From Streptomyces sp. MMG1533 (lineage in GTDB: Bacteria; Actinomycetota; Actinomycetes; Streptomycetales; Streptomycetaceae): a stretch of 64,000 bases of DNA. Both the position numbers and the translations under genes were made by a program. The notes beneath the pieces were generated by a model, which saw nothing but the letters and a program-made list of their open reading frames with translations, was not told where the DNA came from and ran no database searches. Numbering within the stretch: the first letter of the stretch is position 1; every line of letters begins with the position of its first letter. This document shows positions 25,464-34,365 of the stretch, one piece after another. The DNA lies in contig NZ_LGDG01000225.1 of NCBI RefSeq assembly GCF_001279775.1, positions 1 to 64,000 of the forward strand, in the 5' to 3' direction.

Positions 25464-26822
25464 TCAGACCGGCAGCAGACGCCCCACCAGGGCGCTGAGC
25501 TGGCGGGTGTTGCGGCATTCGTGCATCTCGACGGCTTCGGCGTAGGCGGGGGCGGCGGAGTCGCCCGTGCCCCACTGGGTGTGCGCCTCGGGGTTCAACC
25601 AGTAGACACGGCGGGCCCGTTCGGCGATCTGCCGGACGGCGGGCAGGTTCGGATCGCTCATGTTCGTACGGGCGTCACCGAGGACGAACACGGTGGTGCG
25701 CGGGCCGACCGCGTCGCCGTACCGCTCCGCGAACTCGCCGAGCGCGACGCCGTAGTCGCTGCTTCCGTGCCAGCCGGTGAGCGTCGCCTCCGCGCGGATC
25801 CGGGCGCCCAGACCCTCCGGGTCGGCCGCACCGTGTACGAGCAGCCGGGTCACCTCGTCGATCCGGTTGACGAAGGCGAACACCCGCACCTTGCTGAACT
25901 GGTCGTGCAACGCCTGCACCAGAAGCATCGTGAAGTCCGAGAACCCGGACACCGAGCCCGACACATCGCACAGCAGCACCAGTTCGGGCCGGGCGGGACG
26001 CCGCCGGCGCAGCACGGGCCGCATCGGCACCCCGCCCGTCGACAGCGACCCGCGCAGCGTCCGCCGCAGATCGATGCTGCCGCGCGCGGCACGCCGCCGC
26101 CGGGCCGCGAGCCGGGTGGCGAGCTTGCGGGCGAGCGGCTGCACCGTCCTGCGCAGCTCGGCCAGCCGGTCCTTCCCGGCGAACAGGAAGTCGACCCGGT
26201 CGGCGGTCGGGGCCACCGCCCGCCGCGCGATCTCGTCCCGGTCCCGCCGCTCGGCGACCCGCCGCCGGGCCTCGGCTCCCACCAGGGCGCGGAACGCCTC
26301 GATGCGCCGCCGGATCTCGTCCTCCAGGAGCCGATCCGTGAACCCCTGGCCGCGGCCCTGCGCCCGCACGTCGTCGCGTACGCGGGCGAGCAGCGTCTGC
26401 GGGCGGATCCGATCGAGCGTCTGGTACGACGACCAGCCGTCCGACGCCGGCGAGGAACCGTATCCGCCGAAACCGTCGACCGCCTCGGCCGCCAACCGGC
26501 CCATCAGTGCCCGGTCGTTGGCGGCCAGCGCGGCCGCGAGCCGGTCGCGCAGGCCGTCCCGGTCCGCGGCCTCCGTCTCCGGCGCTCCCACGCCCCGCGG
26601 GAAGTACAGGTCGAAGACCGGGTCGAACACCGGCCGTTGGGCCGTGCCGTGCAGCAGCGTCGCCGCCAGCCCCTCCCGCAGCAGCTCACGGTCAGCGAGC
26701 CCGAGTGCCGCCACCGCCTGCGCCGCGTCCACGGTCTCCCCGGTGCCGACCCGGACACCGTGCGCGCGAAGAGCGCCGACCAGGGACGTCAGCCGCTCCG
26801 GGACACCGGCCGGCGTGCTCAC
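25464..26822 (-). CDS. VWA-domain protein, CoxE-like
   Basis: 452 residues. The C-terminal half carries a von Willebrand A domain of the CoxE type with the MIDAS motif DVSGSVSG (LVLLCDVSGSVSGFSDFTMLL). Such proteins work with MoxR-type AAA ATPases to insert metals or mature enzymes, as CoxD/CoxE do for CO dehydrogenase. The start overlaps the MoxR stop by 4 nt (ATGA), so the two are made together. No CO dehydrogenase or other metal-enzyme genes are nearby, so the client is unknown. Confidence 0.85.
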   Translation of the reverse strand: MSTPAGVPERLTSLVGALRAHGVRVGTGETVDAAQAVAALGLADRELLREGLAATLLHGTAQRPVFDPVFDLYFPRGVGAPETEAADRDGLRDRLAAALAANDRALMGRLAAEAVDGFGGYGSSPASDGWSSYQTLDRIRPQTLLARVRDDVRAQGRGQGFTDRLLEDEIRRRIEAFRALVGAEARRRVAERRDRDEIARRAVAPTADRVDFLFAGKDRLAELRRTVQPLARKLATRLAARRRRAARGSIDLRRTLRGSLSTGGVPMRPVLRRRRPARPELVLLCDVSGSVSGFSDFTMLLVQALHDQFSKVRVFAFVNRIDEVTRLLVHGAADPEGLGARIRAEATLTGWHGSSDYGVALGEFAERYGDAVGPRTTVFVLGDARTNMSDPNLPAVRQIAERARRVYWLNPEAHTQWGTGDSAAPAYAEAVEMHECRNTRQLSALVGRLLPV

Positions 26823-27676
26823 AGAGCTCCCAGGTCCAGCTTGGCACCGGCCTTGAGGACGTCGTCCTGGTGCTTGAGCAGCACGCCCAGACTGTCCCGT
26901 ACAACGGTCTCGTCGAGCGTGTCGGCACCCAGCGCGAGGAGCGTGCGCGCCCAGTCGATGGTCTCGGCGACCGACGGCACCTTCCGCAGGTCCATGGCCC
27001 GCAGTGCGCCGACCACCCGGACCAGCGACTCGGCCAGCGCCTCGTCCAGACCGGGCACCTTGAGCCGTACGATCCGACGCTCCAGTTCCTCCTGAGGGAA
27101 CCCGATGTGGAGGAACAGGCAGCGGCGGCGCAGCGCCTCGGACAGCTCACGGCTCGCGTTCGAGGTGAGGACGACGAAGGGGCGCCGGGTCGCGGTGATC
27201 GTGCCCAGCTCGGGGACGGTGACCTGGAAGTCGCTGAGCACCTCCAGGAGGAGACCCTCGACCTCCACGTCCGCCTTGTCGGTCTCGTCGATGAGCAGCA
27301 CCTTGGGCTCGTCGCCGCGGATCGCGGTCAGCAGCGGACGGGGGAGCAGGAACTCCTCGCTGAAGATGTCCGTGCGCGCCTCGTCCCAGGTCTCGTCCCG
27401 GCCGGCGCTGATGCGCAGCAACTGCTTGGCGTGGTTCCACTCGTACAGCGCCCGGGACTCGTCGACGCCCTCGTAGCACTGCAGGCGCACCAGCCGCGCC
27501 CCCGCGACCTGGGCCACGGCCTTCGCGAGCTCCGTCTTGCCGACCCCGGCGGGGCCCTCCACGAGCAGCGGCTTGCCGAGACGGTCGGCGAGGAAGACGG
27601 TCGTGGCGACGGCGGGGGACGCGAGATAACCGGTCTCGGCGAGACGTGCGGAGACATCGTCGACGGAAGTGAACAA
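26819..27676 (-). CDS. MoxR-family AAA ATPase
   Basis: About 285 residues. Walker A EGPAGVGKTELAKAV, Walker B LLIDETDKADVEVEG, and the MoxR stretch LEVLSDFQVTVPELGTI are intact. The start is set at TTG 27676 because GGAGG lies at 27683-27687; a GTG at 27715 would add 13 residues but has no clear ribosome site. It is the chaperone partner of the CoxE-like VWA protein encoded directly downstream. A CTAAGCGCTTGTT motif lies upstream at 27719-27731. Confidence 0.88.
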   Translation of the reverse strand: MFTSVDDVSARLAETGYLASPAVATTVFLADRLGKPLLVEGPAGVGKTELAKAVAQVAGARLVRLQCYEGVDESRALYEWNHAKQLLRISAGRDETWDEARTDIFSEEFLLPRPLLTAIRGDEPKVLLIDETDKADVEVEGLLLEVLSDFQVTVPELGTITATRRPFVVLTSNASRELSEALRRRCLFLHIGFPQEELERRIVRLKVPGLDEALAESLVRVVGALRAMDLRKVPSVAETIDWARTLLALGADTLDETVVRDSLGVLLKHQDDVLKAGAKLDLGAL

Positions 27677-27718
27677 CGGGGGCCTCCAGCTCGGCGGCGA
27701 TACCTGGACCGCCACCTA

Positions 27719-27731
27719 TCTAAGCGCTTGT
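27719..27731. promoter_or_regulatory. CTAAGCGCTTGTT motif upstream of the moxR gene
   Basis: A short AAGCGCTT palindrome, about 43 bp before the chosen moxR start. It resembles TetR-type operators seen near acyl-CoA genes in Streptomyces (from memory). There is no adjacent TetR gene to support this. Confidence 0.3.
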
Positions 27732-27756
27732 TCAGCGCCTGTGTCACCAGGAATCC

Positions 27757-27790
27757 GGTGAGGGAAAGACAGAGGTGAGGGAAAGACAGA
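27757..27790 (+). repeat. Tandem duplication of a 17-bp unit
   Basis: GGTGAGGGAAAGACAGA at 27757-27773 is repeated exactly at 27774-27790, directly next to the hairpin terminator of the ABC operon. The minus strand gives a pyrimidine-rich tail after the hairpin. Confidence 0.9.
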
Positions 27791-27812
27791 GGCGGCCGTC
27801 GAAACGGCCGCC
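27791..27812 (-). terminator. Rho-independent-like terminator of the ABC exporter operon
   Basis: Perfect 9-bp arms GGCGGCCGT (27791-27799) and ACGGCCGCC (27804-27812) with a 4-nt loop, 14 nt after the permease stop. On the minus strand it is followed by TCTGTCTTTCCCTC. Confidence 0.8.
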
Positions 27813-27826
27813 CCCTCTCCTCGTCC

Positions 27827-29137
27827 TCACGCAGCCACCGCGACCGCCGCCACGGCCGGAGTACGCAGCACCCGCCGGGCCGTCACCAGGCTCGTCCCCA
27901 GCGTGGCCGCCGCCGCGACCGACACGACCGCGAGCCAGATACCGAGGCCCTGACCCGGCAGCACCGAGTCGGTGCGGACCACGGTGAACGGGATGATCCC
28001 GGCCAGCGCGGCCACCGTGCCGAAGAACAGGCCGGTGACCGTCAGGACCAGGCCCTCCGCGCCCACCGTGCCGAGGACCTGCCCCGGCGTCGCCCCCGCG
28101 AGGCGCTGCTGCCCGAACTCCCGGCCGCGGTAAGTGGTCGCCGCGTAGAGCGAGTTGACCAGCATCACGCAGACGAACACCACGATGATGCCGACGACCG
28201 TGAAGTTCAGCGTCTCCAGGTTCTTGGCGTCGACCGACTTCGTCGGACCCGAGGCGTCGACCGCGTCGCTCTCCACCGCCTGCATGTACAGCGTGGCCGT
28301 GGCGACCGCCGTGAACAGGATCAGCGACATCAGGATCCCGGCGAGGTGCTCCGCCCGGCGGCGCAGGTTGCGCACCGCCAGCCAGCCGCTCGCGCCGGTC
28401 AGCGGCAGCCGGTCCAGCACGCCCTTCAGCAGCCGCGGCGACAGCAGGGCGAAGCCCACCGACAACAGGATCGCCCCGTACGCGGGCGCAGCCATCAGCG
28501 CCGCGTCCGTCGCCGAGAAAGCGAAGGTGGAGCACACGGCCGCGGCTCCGGTGAGCAGCGCGGCGTACGCGAAGAACGTCCGTCCCCTGCCCCGCCGTTC
28601 GTGCCCGCGCGTCGCCCGCCGGACGGCGAGGAACGCGGCGCCGGCAGCCGCCAGCAGTGTGACGTCCACACCCGACAGCAGCGCGAAGGGACCGAAGGAG
28701 TGGTCGACGGTACGCGCGACCTGCCCGCTGTCCTGGAACACCTCCAGCAGCGCCCGCCCGCCGAGCACCGCCGGACCGATCGCCAGCACGGCGCCCACCA
28801 GGGCCACGGCCACCGCCTCACCCACCACCATCCGCTTGATCTGCGCCGGAGTCGCCCCCGAGCAGCGCAGCAGCTCCAACTCGGCCGCACGTTGGCGGAC
28901 GTTGACCGTGAGTGACGAGGCGACGGCGAAGAACACCAGGAGCGTGCCGTAGCCGCCGACCACGCTCGCCGCGGTGGTCAGTGTCTGCGAGCTCACCGAG
29001 TCGACGCCGTCCTGCGCCGCCGTGTCGTGCATCGAGTTGAACGTCATGATGATCGCCGCGCCCAGCAAGGCGGACAGCAGCGTCGCGAGGAACCGTCCGG
29101 GCCGCTGCCGGATCGACCGCATGGCCAGCATGAACAT
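27827..29137 (-). CDS. ABC transporter permease, FtsX/MacB type
   Basis: 436 residues with an N-terminal helix after MFMLAMRSIRQRPGRFLATLLSALLGAAI and two FtsX-like helix bundles (about 60-180 and 300-430; TLLVFFAVASSLTVNVRQRAAELELLRCSGATPAQIKRM is cut here to its pattern: a coupling helix ending in R-x-R-x-x-E-L-x-x-L-R-x-x-G-A). Such permeases export lipids, peptides or antibiotics, or signal to cell-wall enzymes. The ATPase gene ends 3 nt upstream, so the two form one exporter. The substrate is unknown. Confidence 0.85.
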   Translation of the reverse strand: MFMLAMRSIRQRPGRFLATLLSALLGAAIIMTFNSMHDTAAQDGVDSVSSQTLTTAASVVGGYGTLLVFFAVASSLTVNVRQRAAELELLRCSGATPAQIKRMVVGEAVAVALVGAVLAIGPAVLGGRALLEVFQDSGQVARTVDHSFGPFALLSGVDVTLLAAAGAAFLAVRRATRGHERRGRGRTFFAYAALLTGAAAVCSTFAFSATDAALMAAPAYGAILLSVGFALLSPRLLKGVLDRLPLTGASGWLAVRNLRRRAEHLAGILMSLILFTAVATATLYMQAVESDAVDASGPTKSVDAKNLETLNFTVVGIIVVFVCVMLVNSLYAATTYRGREFGQQRLAGATPGQVLGTVGAEGLVLTVTGLFFGTVAALAGIIPFTVVRTDSVLPGQGLGIWLAVVSVAAAATLGTSLVTARRVLRTPAVAAVAVAA

Positions 29138-29140
29138 CGC

Positions 29141-29926
29141 TCACACCCCCGCCATCGTGTCGTCGCCGAGATGGGCCAGCCGCTCGGCGACCGCGTCCGC
29201 CGTGGGAGCGTCCATCCGACCGGCCAGCCGGCCGTCGGCGAGGAACAGCACGGAGTCGGCGTAGGAGGCGGCGACCGGGTCGTGCGTCACCATCACCACG
29301 GTCCGCCCGTGCACCCGCACCGTCTGCTGGAGCAGCCGCAGCACGTCTCGCGCGCTGCGGGTGTCCAGGGCGCCCGTCGGCTCGTCCGCGAAGATCACCC
29401 GGGGCTCGGTGACCAGGGCGCGGGCGATCGCCACACGCTGGCGCTGGCCGCCGGAGAGCTGGTCGGGGAGATGGCCGAGGCGGTCACCGAGCCCGACGGA
29501 CGTCAGTACCTCGCGGGCCCGCTCACGGTCCACGCGTCGCCCGGCGAGCTTGAGCGGCAGCACCGTGTTCTGGGCGACGGTCAGCGTGTCCAGCAGGTTG
29601 TACTGCTGGAACACGAACCCGATCCGGCCGCGCCGGAACCTCGTGAGCTCGGCCTCACCGCCCCCGGTCAGCTCGGTGCCGTCCACCCGCACGATGCCGC
29701 TGTCGGGCATGTCGAGGCCGGCCGCGCACTGCAACAGCGTCGACTTGCCGGAGCCCGACGGCCCCATCACCGCGGTGAAGGTGCCGCGGCCGAGGGTGAG
29801 TGTGACCCCGTCGAGGGCGGTCACGGCACTCTCGTCCGTCCCGTAGGTCTTGCTGACCTTGACCAGCCGCAGTGCTTCGGCGGCGGGTCCCGTGTCGTGC
29901 GTACGTCGCGAGCCTGCGCGAAACAT
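29141..29926 (-). CDS. ABC transporter ATP-binding protein, MacB/LolD type
   Basis: 261 residues from ATG 29926; GGGGAG at 29935-29940 suits this start better than the ATG at 29932. Walker [14 protein letters not shown]-loop [12 protein letters not shown], signature [15 protein letters not shown], Walker [13 protein letters not shown] and the switch His in VTHD are all present. It pairs with the FtsX-type permease immediately downstream. No sensor kinase or regulator is next to it, unlike many bacitracin-type exporters. Confidence 0.92.
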   Translation of the reverse strand: MFRAGSRRTHDTGPAAEALRLVKVSKTYGTDESAVTALDGVTLTLGRGTFTAVMGPSGSGKSTLLQCAAGLDMPDSGIVRVDGTELTGGGEAELTRFRRGRIGFVFQQYNLLDTLTVAQNTVLPLKLAGRRVDRERAREVLTSVGLGDRLGHLPDQLSGGQRQRVAIARALVTEPRVIFADEPTGALDTRSARDVLRLLQQTVRVHGRTVVMVTHDPVAASYADSVLFLADGRLAGRMDAPTADAVAERLAHLGDDTMAGV

Positions 29927-30067
29927 CGTCATCACTCCCCGTCCGGCACGCCCTGTGCCTCGCTCAAGAAGCTACGGAGACGGCCGCCGGAGCACATGGG
30001 GCGCAGAACCCGTATCCCGGGGTGTACTCAGTGACACCCAACGGCCCGATGCGCCAAGGTGATCTCC

Positions 30068-30712
30068 ATGACTGACGGAATAGCCTGGCTCGCCGAGCCC
30101 CGGTCCATCGCCTGGGGCGGCTACGGCATCGTGATCGCCCGCGACCTCGCCTCGGAGACACTCGCCTCGCGCGTCGCCGACACCGTGTCCGGCCCGCGCC
30201 GGGACAAGCGGTCCGTCGGAGAGCTCACCGGCCGACAGGTGCAGGACCTGCTGGAAGGCCTCTTCGGGGACGTCCACAACGGCGTCGCCCTGCGCCACGG
30301 CGAGATCGACGAGTGGGCGTACGTGGTCAAGTACGGCGGCTGGCAGGGGGAGTTCGGCGACCCGCCCCCGGTCTCGCGCGGTGGCGCGGACGTCTTCCTG
30401 CTGGAGTACCAGGAGGAGAACGGCAAGCCGGTGCCTCCGCGGTTCGCATACCTCCACGACGAGCGCTTGATGTGCGCGTTCAACCTGCACCTGGACAGCA
30501 CGTGGGCATACGGCGAGCCGCACGGGGACCCCGAGGTGGCGTCCGCCGTGCAGGAACGGCTGACGGCCGCCGGACTGCCCGACGAGGAGCTGGAGCGGCG
30601 CGTCGTCCACCGGACCTCACTGGAGGTCATCGAGCGGCACTTCGGTCTCACCCTGCCCCGGCGGCCCATCCTGGAGGAGACGCTCCCCACGATGCTCCTG
30701 TGGAAGCTGTGA
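30068..30712 (+). CDS. Conserved hypothetical protein
   Basis: 214 residues from ATG 30068, with AAGGTGAT at 30056-30063. No signal peptide or membrane helix. It opens MTDGIAWLAEPRSIAWGGYG and has a central acidic section (DVHNGVALRHGEIDEWAYVVKYGGWQ). I cannot name the family. The repeated aromatic and acidic residues suggest a small soluble alpha/beta protein, perhaps immunity-like, but that is a guess. It is divergent from the ABC operon and followed by a lipoprotein gene after 67 nt. Confidence 0.7.
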   Translation: MTDGIAWLAEPRSIAWGGYGIVIARDLASETLASRVADTVSGPRRDKRSVGELTGRQVQDLLEGLFGDVHNGVALRHGEIDEWAYVVKYGGWQGEFGDPPPVSRGGADVFLLEYQEENGKPVPPRFAYLHDERLMCAFNLHLDSTWAYGEPHGDPEVASAVQERLTAAGLPDEELERRVVHRTSLEVIERHFGLTLPRRPILEETLPTMLLWKL

Positions 30713-30779
30713 CACGCCTGTGACCGGAGGTATGGCTTCCGCCACAGCACCACCCGGCCTGTCCTGATCGACTCGTCGG

Positions 30780-31379
30780 ATGCGAAGAAGCACGATCGGC
30801 CGCTACGCCGTGGCGGGCGTGACCGTCCTCACCCTGGCCGGCTGCGGCAACATCCGCGCCGGGGCGGAGTCCACGGCCACCACCCCGAGTCCCGCGGCGA
30901 CGGCGACGGCGCCGTCGTACTCGCCCGCCCCGCGTCACATCAGCGCCGAGTTGCGGAAGGCGGAGGACTCGGTGTGCGGCACCACGACACCGCCGCCGTC
31001 CGCCGAGGAGAGCTCCGCCTCGCCCTCGACGGATGCCGTCGAGGACCGGCCCCCGAACTACGCCGACAACAACGCCTATCGGCGCGCCCTGCCCCTCAAA
31101 GGCCTGGCCGTCTGCCGGGGCGACGTGCACGTCGGGCGGCTCACGGAGAACCTGAGGAGCGTCCCCGTGGACAGGGCGGAGGTCGACGCCGCGCTGTCCC
31201 GTCTCGGTTACGGCTACCAGGTCGAGCAGGTCCGAAGCACCGGCCAGGGCGTCCAGTTCGTCATCGGCCTCGACGGAGTGTGCGTCACGGGAACCCTGTT
31301 GCCGACCCACGAGAGCACGATCGAGGCCCACGGGCCCTACATGGAGGGCGGTTGCGTCGAGCCCGCCTACGGGCACTGA
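30780..31379 (+). CDS. Secreted lipoprotein of unknown function
   Basis: 199 residues with a lipoprotein signal: MRRSTIGRYAVAGVTVLTLAGC, lipobox LAGC with Cys22. A low-complexity Ser/Thr/Ala/Pro linker follows, then a small domain with four Cys (SVCGTT, AVCRGD, GVCVTG, GGCVEP) that could form two disulphides outside the membrane. It ends 176 bp before the next gene. No family is recognised. Confidence 0.75.
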   Translation: MRRSTIGRYAVAGVTVLTLAGCGNIRAGAESTATTPSPAATATAPSYSPAPRHISAELRKAEDSVCGTTTPPPSAEESSASPSTDAVEDRPPNYADNNAYRRALPLKGLAVCRGDVHVGRLTENLRSVPVDRAEVDAALSRLGYGYQVEQVRSTGQGVQFVIGLDGVCVTGTLLPTHESTIEAHGPYMEGGCVEPAYGH

Positions 31380-31555
31380 CGCCGACCGGGCATCGACACC
31401 GCACGCGTGGACCTCATGGGCGTCGGCACGACCCGGGCGGGACGGGCCGTGCCGAGCGGCCAGGACGAGAGGGCGCTCACCACCACGACCGACGCCACCC
31501 CGGAGGACGCAGGCCGCTGAATCGGGTTGTCAGTGGGGCCTTGTACGTTGCGGGC

Positions 31556-32134
31556 ATGGGTGTCTATCTGGTCGGCGTCGATGCGCAGGAATGGTTCAGC
31601 GAGGACGAGGGCGAGGGCGGGAAGGGCGCGATCGCCTCGGCGCTGAACGAGGAGTTGAGACGCCGCGGGCTGCCGCCGTACGAGTCCGTTCCGGAGCCGG
31701 GCCCGGCCGTGTGGTTCGAGGAGAAGCTGAGCCCTTCCATGGACGGGTTCGGCGCCTTGTGCCGCGCACACCTGACGCGGGAGGAGGAAGAGACGCTCTG
31801 CGGTTGGTCGGTGCTCGTGCCGGTCTCGCTCGACCAGGAGATACATCTGCCCATCGGCTCCGCCTACACGGACACGACCGTGATCGCGGGGGCGCCTCAG
31901 GTGCTCGCCCTCGCGCAGCGGCTGGCGTCGGTGATCGGGCTGCCGCCCGAGGTGCCGCAGGTGTTCGAGAACCTCGGCCTGACGCTGTGGTTCCTGGACG
32001 GCCCGGCCAAGGACCTGGCCGCCGCCCGGCGGGGACCGTGGAGCGAGGACCTGGACACCGCCTTCTACGTGGCCATGTACCTCCGCGCCGCCCAGCACTC
32101 ACTGCGCCGCGGCTGCCCCGTCGCGTACTCCTGA
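31556..32134 (+). CDS. Conserved hypothetical protein
   Basis: 192 residues from ATG 31556. The start MGVYLVGVDAQEWFSEDEGEG is acidic; the middle has LCGWSVLVPVSLDQEIHLPIGSAYTDT and the end DTAFYVAMYLRAAQHSLRRGCPVAYS. No signal, membrane helix or known motif. A possible -10 box TACGTT lies 6 nt before the ATG and no Shine-Dalgarno is visible, so the mRNA may be leaderless. It is convergent with lutC. Confidence 0.7.
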   Translation: MGVYLVGVDAQEWFSEDEGEGGKGAIASALNEELRRRGLPPYESVPEPGPAVWFEEKLSPSMDGFGALCRAHLTREEEETLCGWSVLVPVSLDQEIHLPIGSAYTDTTVIAGAPQVLALAQRLASVIGLPPEVPQVFENLGLTLWFLDGPAKDLAAARRGPWSEDLDTAFYVAMYLRAAQHSLRRGCPVAYS

Positions 32135-32203
32135 TCAGGCGTCCGTCACCGAGGCGCCTGCCGCACACCGCTCACCGGCGGCACCCGTCCTGACGACCGC
32201 GGC

Positions 32204-32848
32204 TCAAGCCGTCACGAGCACCACCTCCAGGGTGCGCGGCCCGTGCACCCCCTCCACCCGGTCCAGTTCGATGTCGCTGGTGGCGGACGGCCCGGAGATC
32301 CAGGTCAACGGGCGGGTCGGATCGAGCCGTTCGAGGGACTGCGGGACCGACGCCACGACCTGTTCGGGGACCCGTACGACACAGATGTGGTGGTCGGGGA
32401 CGAGGGTGATGCGGCGGCGGCCCTGGTCCGGGCTCCCGTCCAGGACGATCGTGCCCGTCTCGGCGATCGCCACCGCGCACGCGGTGACCACGCTGTCGAC
32501 CCGGTCCAGTTCGTGCGGGGTGCTCTCCGCCCGGTCGCAGACCCGCTCGGCCTCCGCCGCCGACAGCCACTGCGGGTCCAGACCCGGCGGTGCCAGTACG
32601 GTCTTCGAGCCCCGCGCGGCCAGCATCCCGGCGATCGTCGCCGCCAGGTCCGCGGTGGTGCAGCGGTGCACGATCGCCCGGTAGTCCGCCAGGTTCTCGG
32701 CCAGCAGATCCACCGTCTGCTCGACACTCCGGTCACCGTGCTCGCGCAGATAGTCCCGCGAAAGCGCCTGCTCGTACGGCGTGTCGTCCTGTTGTACGTC
32801 CGCCAGCGCGCGCCGCACCCGGCCCAGGATCCGCTCCCTGCTGCTCAC
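32204..32848 (-). CDS. lutC: Lactate utilisation protein C (LutC)
   Basis: 214 residues from GTG 32848. Matches the LUD (DUF162) domain family: AIAETGTIVLDGSPDQGRR and LVPDHHICVV. With LutA and LutB it forms the iron-sulphur L-lactate dehydrogenase complex that oxidises L-lactate to pyruvate. Its GTG overlaps the lutB stop by 4 nt. It is the last gene of lutABC, reading left. The operon lies just after the rhamnose catabolic genes, whose end product should be L-lactate. Confidence 0.9.
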   Translation of the reverse strand: MSSRERILGRVRRALADVQQDDTPYEQALSRDYLREHGDRSVEQTVDLLAENLADYRAIVHRCTTADLAATIAGMLAARGSKTVLAPPGLDPQWLSAAEAERVCDRAESTPHELDRVDSVVTACAVAIAETGTIVLDGSPDQGRRRITLVPDHHICVVRVPEQVVASVPQSLERLDPTRPLTWISGPSATSDIELDRVEGVHGPRTLEVVLVTA

Positions 32849-34365
32849 TTCGCGGCCCCCTTGTCGCCGTTCCCGCCCTGCGTCCGCTGCCACCAGTCGC
32901 GGAACGGTTCCGCCGGTACCGGCGGCAGATCCCGCGTCCCGCTCCACGCGCTGCCGGGACCGGGCAGCGTGCGCGGATGGAAGCGACGGGTGCGCGAGGC
33001 CAGCCGCTGACCGGTGCGCAGTACCCCCGGGCGCGCGAACGCCCAGCGCGCCGCACGCATCGCCGCCCGCTCGGCGGCATGCCCCTTCGCGGGCTTCAGC
33101 ACCACCTTGTTGCCCTCCCGGGTCACCGGGCCGCCCTCGACGACCCGTTCCCGCAGGTGCACCAGGACCTCGGGGATGTCGATGGCGACCGGGCACACCT
33201 CGTAGCAGGCCCCGCACAGCGACGAGGCGTACGGCAGGGAGGCGTCGATCTCGCTTGCCGTGCCCCGGAGTTGGGGGCTGAGGATGGCGCCGATCGGGCC
33301 CGGGTAGACCGAGCCGTAGGCGTGGCCGCCGGCCCGCTCGTACACCGGGCAGACGTTCAGACACGCCGAGCAGCGGATGCAGCGCAGGGCCTGGCGGCCG
33401 ACCTCGTCGGCGAGGGTGTCGGTGCGGCCGTTGTCGAGCAGGACCAGGTGGAAGGTCTGCGGCCCGTCGGCTGTTTCGGAGTCCGTCGTGCCGGTCCACA
33501 TGGACGTGTACGGGTTCATGCGCTCGGCCGTCGAGGAGCGGGGGAGGGTCTGCAGGAACACCTCCAGGTCCCGCCAGGTCGGCACGATCTTCTCGATGCC
33601 GACGACCGAGATGAGCGTCTCGGGGAGGGTCAGGCACATCCGCCCGTTGCCCTCGGACTCCACGACCACCAGCGTGCCGGTCTCGGCGACGATGAAGTTG
33701 GCGCCGGAGATGCCGACCTTGGCGCGCAGGAACTTCTCCCGCAGGTGCAGCCGGGCCGCATCGGCGAGTTCGGCGGGGGTGTCGGTGAGCCCTTCGGGGG
33801 CCGGGCGGCCCCACTCGCTCATCTCGCGCGCGAAGATGTCCCGGATCTCGCCCCGGTTGCGGTGGATCGCGGGGACGAGGATGTGCGAGGGCCGGTCCTT
33901 GCCCAACTGCACGATCAGCTCGGCGAGATCGGTCTCGTAGGCGTGGATCCCCTCGGCTTCGAGTGCCTCGTTGAGCCCGATCTCCTGTGTCGCCATCGAC
34001 TTGACCTTGACGACCTCCGACTCGCCCGTCTCCTTGACGAGTTCGGTGACGATCCGGTTGGCCTCGTCGGCGTCGGCGGCCCAGTGGACGATGCCGCCCG
34101 CGGCCGTGACCGACTCCTCCACCTGTACGAGATACCGGTCCAGGTGACGGAGCGTGTGGTCCTTGATCTGCTTGCCCGCCTCCCGCAGTTCCGCCCAGTC
34201 GGACATCTCCGCGACGGCCTTGGCCCGCTTCGCACGGATGGTGTGCGTGGCGTGGCGCAGATTGCCCCGCAGGGTCGGGTTGTTGACCGCCTCGTGCGCG
34301 GCCTCCGGGAAGGCCGGGTGGGCGGGCGGGGGAAATGCGGGCATCCCTACGAACGTTCCGCTCAT
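32845..34365 (-). CDS. lutB: Iron-sulphur protein LutB of L-lactate oxidation
   Basis: 506 residues from ATG 34365. The N-terminal LUD domain is followed by two ferredoxin-type cluster motifs: CIRCSACLNVCPVY and CGACYEVCPVAIDIPEVL, each giving four Cys-type ligands for [4Fe-4S]. It is the core electron-transfer subunit of the Lut complex. The start overlaps the lutA stop by 4 nt (ATGA), and lutC follows with a 4-nt overlap, so all three are coupled. The electron acceptor is not encoded here and is probably menaquinone. Confidence 0.93.
   Translation of the reverse strand: MSGTFVGMPAFPPPAHPAFPEAAHEAVNNPTLRGNLRHATHTIRAKRAKAVAEMSDWAELREAGKQIKDHTLRHLDRYLVQVEESVTAAGGIVHWAADADEANRIVTELVKETGESEVVKVKSMATQEIGLNEALEAEGIHAYETDLAELIVQLGKDRPSHILVPAIHRNRGEIRDIFAREMSEWGRPAPEGLTDTPAELADAARLHLREKFLRAKVGISGANFIVAETGTLVVVESEGNGRMCLTLPETLISVVGIEKIVPTWRDLEVFLQTLPRSSTAERMNPYTSMWTGTTDSETADGPQTFHLVLLDNGRTDTLADEVGRQALRCIRCSACLNVCPVYERAGGHAYGSVYPGPIGAILSPQLRGTASEIDASLPYASSLCGACYEVCPVAIDIPEVLVHLRERVVEGGPVTREGNKVVLKPAKGHAAERAAMRAARWAFARPGVLRTGQRLASRTRRFHPRTLPGPGSAWSGTRDLPPVPAEPFRDWWQRTQGGNGDKGAAK

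Noticed and set aside
27676..27715. GTG at 27715 as the moxR start
   Set aside because: No Shine-Dalgarno before it; TTG 27676 has GGAGG at 6 nt. The choice remains open without protein data.
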